From contig CAITAM010000435.1 of assembly GCA_903890265.1 (NCBI GenBank), positions 1-5,300 on the forward strand: a stretch of 5,300 nt of DNA. Direction: 5' to 3'. The notes under the pieces were generated by a model, which worked only from the letters and a program-made list of their open reading frames with translations, had not been told where the DNA came from and did no database searches. The DNA comes from an uncultured Pseudomonadota bacterium. GTDB taxonomy: Bacteria; Pseudomonadota; Gammaproteobacteria; Steroidobacterales; Steroidobacteraceae. A program made the position numbers and the translations under genes. This document shows positions 5,251-5,300 of the stretch, piece by piece (positions within the stretch are counted from its first letter, which is position 1; the number at the start of each line of letters is the position of its first letter).

Positions 5251-5300
5251 AGATCACGCCGCGCCGCTCCTGGTCGAGCTCGATCGACTCGAAGAGGGCC
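5249..5300 (-). CDS. C-terminal end of an unrecognised convergent gene (partial)
   Basis: Reading leftward from the right edge, 16 codons give ALFESIELDQERRGVI followed by TGA (5251-5249). The amphipathic, charged composition and strong G/C at third positions look like a genuine protein end. The hairpin placed exactly between it and the oxidoreductase supports a convergent gene ending here. I cannot name the family from so short a tail. Chance openness over 16 codons in GC-rich DNA is the alternative. Confidence 0.4.
   Translation of the reverse strand, partial: ALFESIELDQERRGVI

Overview
The window is high-GC bacterial DNA, most likely from a Proteobacterium (a gammaproteobacterium of Xanthomonadales or Steroidobacter type would fit, but nothing here fixes the taxon). 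It divides into a less GC-rich accessory part (about 1-1030) and a GC-rich part with exported enzymes (about 1127-5250).

Accessory part, read leftward on the minus strand. At the left edge are the first six codons of a gene beginning MKRFVE, the usual start of IS1182-type transposases, with what is probably the terminal segment of that insertion sequence. Next is a compact brnT-brnA type II toxin-antitoxin pair with a 4-base ATGA overlap. It has a sigma70-like promoter, a palindromic candidate operator, and a probably leaderless toxin mRNA. The pair is bounded by inverted integron core-site motifs: GTTAGAC before brnT and GTCTAAC at the brnA stop. Downstream of brnA lies an imperfect palindrome with the L''/L' layout of an attC site, including one extra base in L''. 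The last core box is missing exactly where the IS-like sequence begins. I read this as a single integron-type gene cassette whose attC was cut or abutted by an insertion sequence. A perfect 14-bp-arm hairpin sits two bases outside the other cassette end. It is followed by about 300 bases of noncoding DNA carrying a dispersed-repeat-like segment.

Enzyme part. Two divergent genes share a 324-base intergenic region. Leftward is a 599-residue serine hydrolase of the beta-lactamase/penicillin-binding-protein fold (SVTK, YRD), with a Sec signal peptide and an unrecognised N-terminal domain. Rightward is a Tat-exported FAD-dependent oxidoreductase with an N-terminal GSGLGG dinucleotide fold and a C-terminal FAD motif. 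Its true start is uncertain: ATG at 3251, or a CTG at 3323 with a better ribosome-binding site. Both products should act outside the cytoplasm, so a joint role is possible but unproven. A strong GC hairpin after the oxidoreductase separates it from the last 16 codons of an unrecognised convergent gene at the right edge.

No CRISPR array, tRNA or rRNA was seen. The most interesting structure is the candidate toxin-antitoxin cassette and its broken attC.
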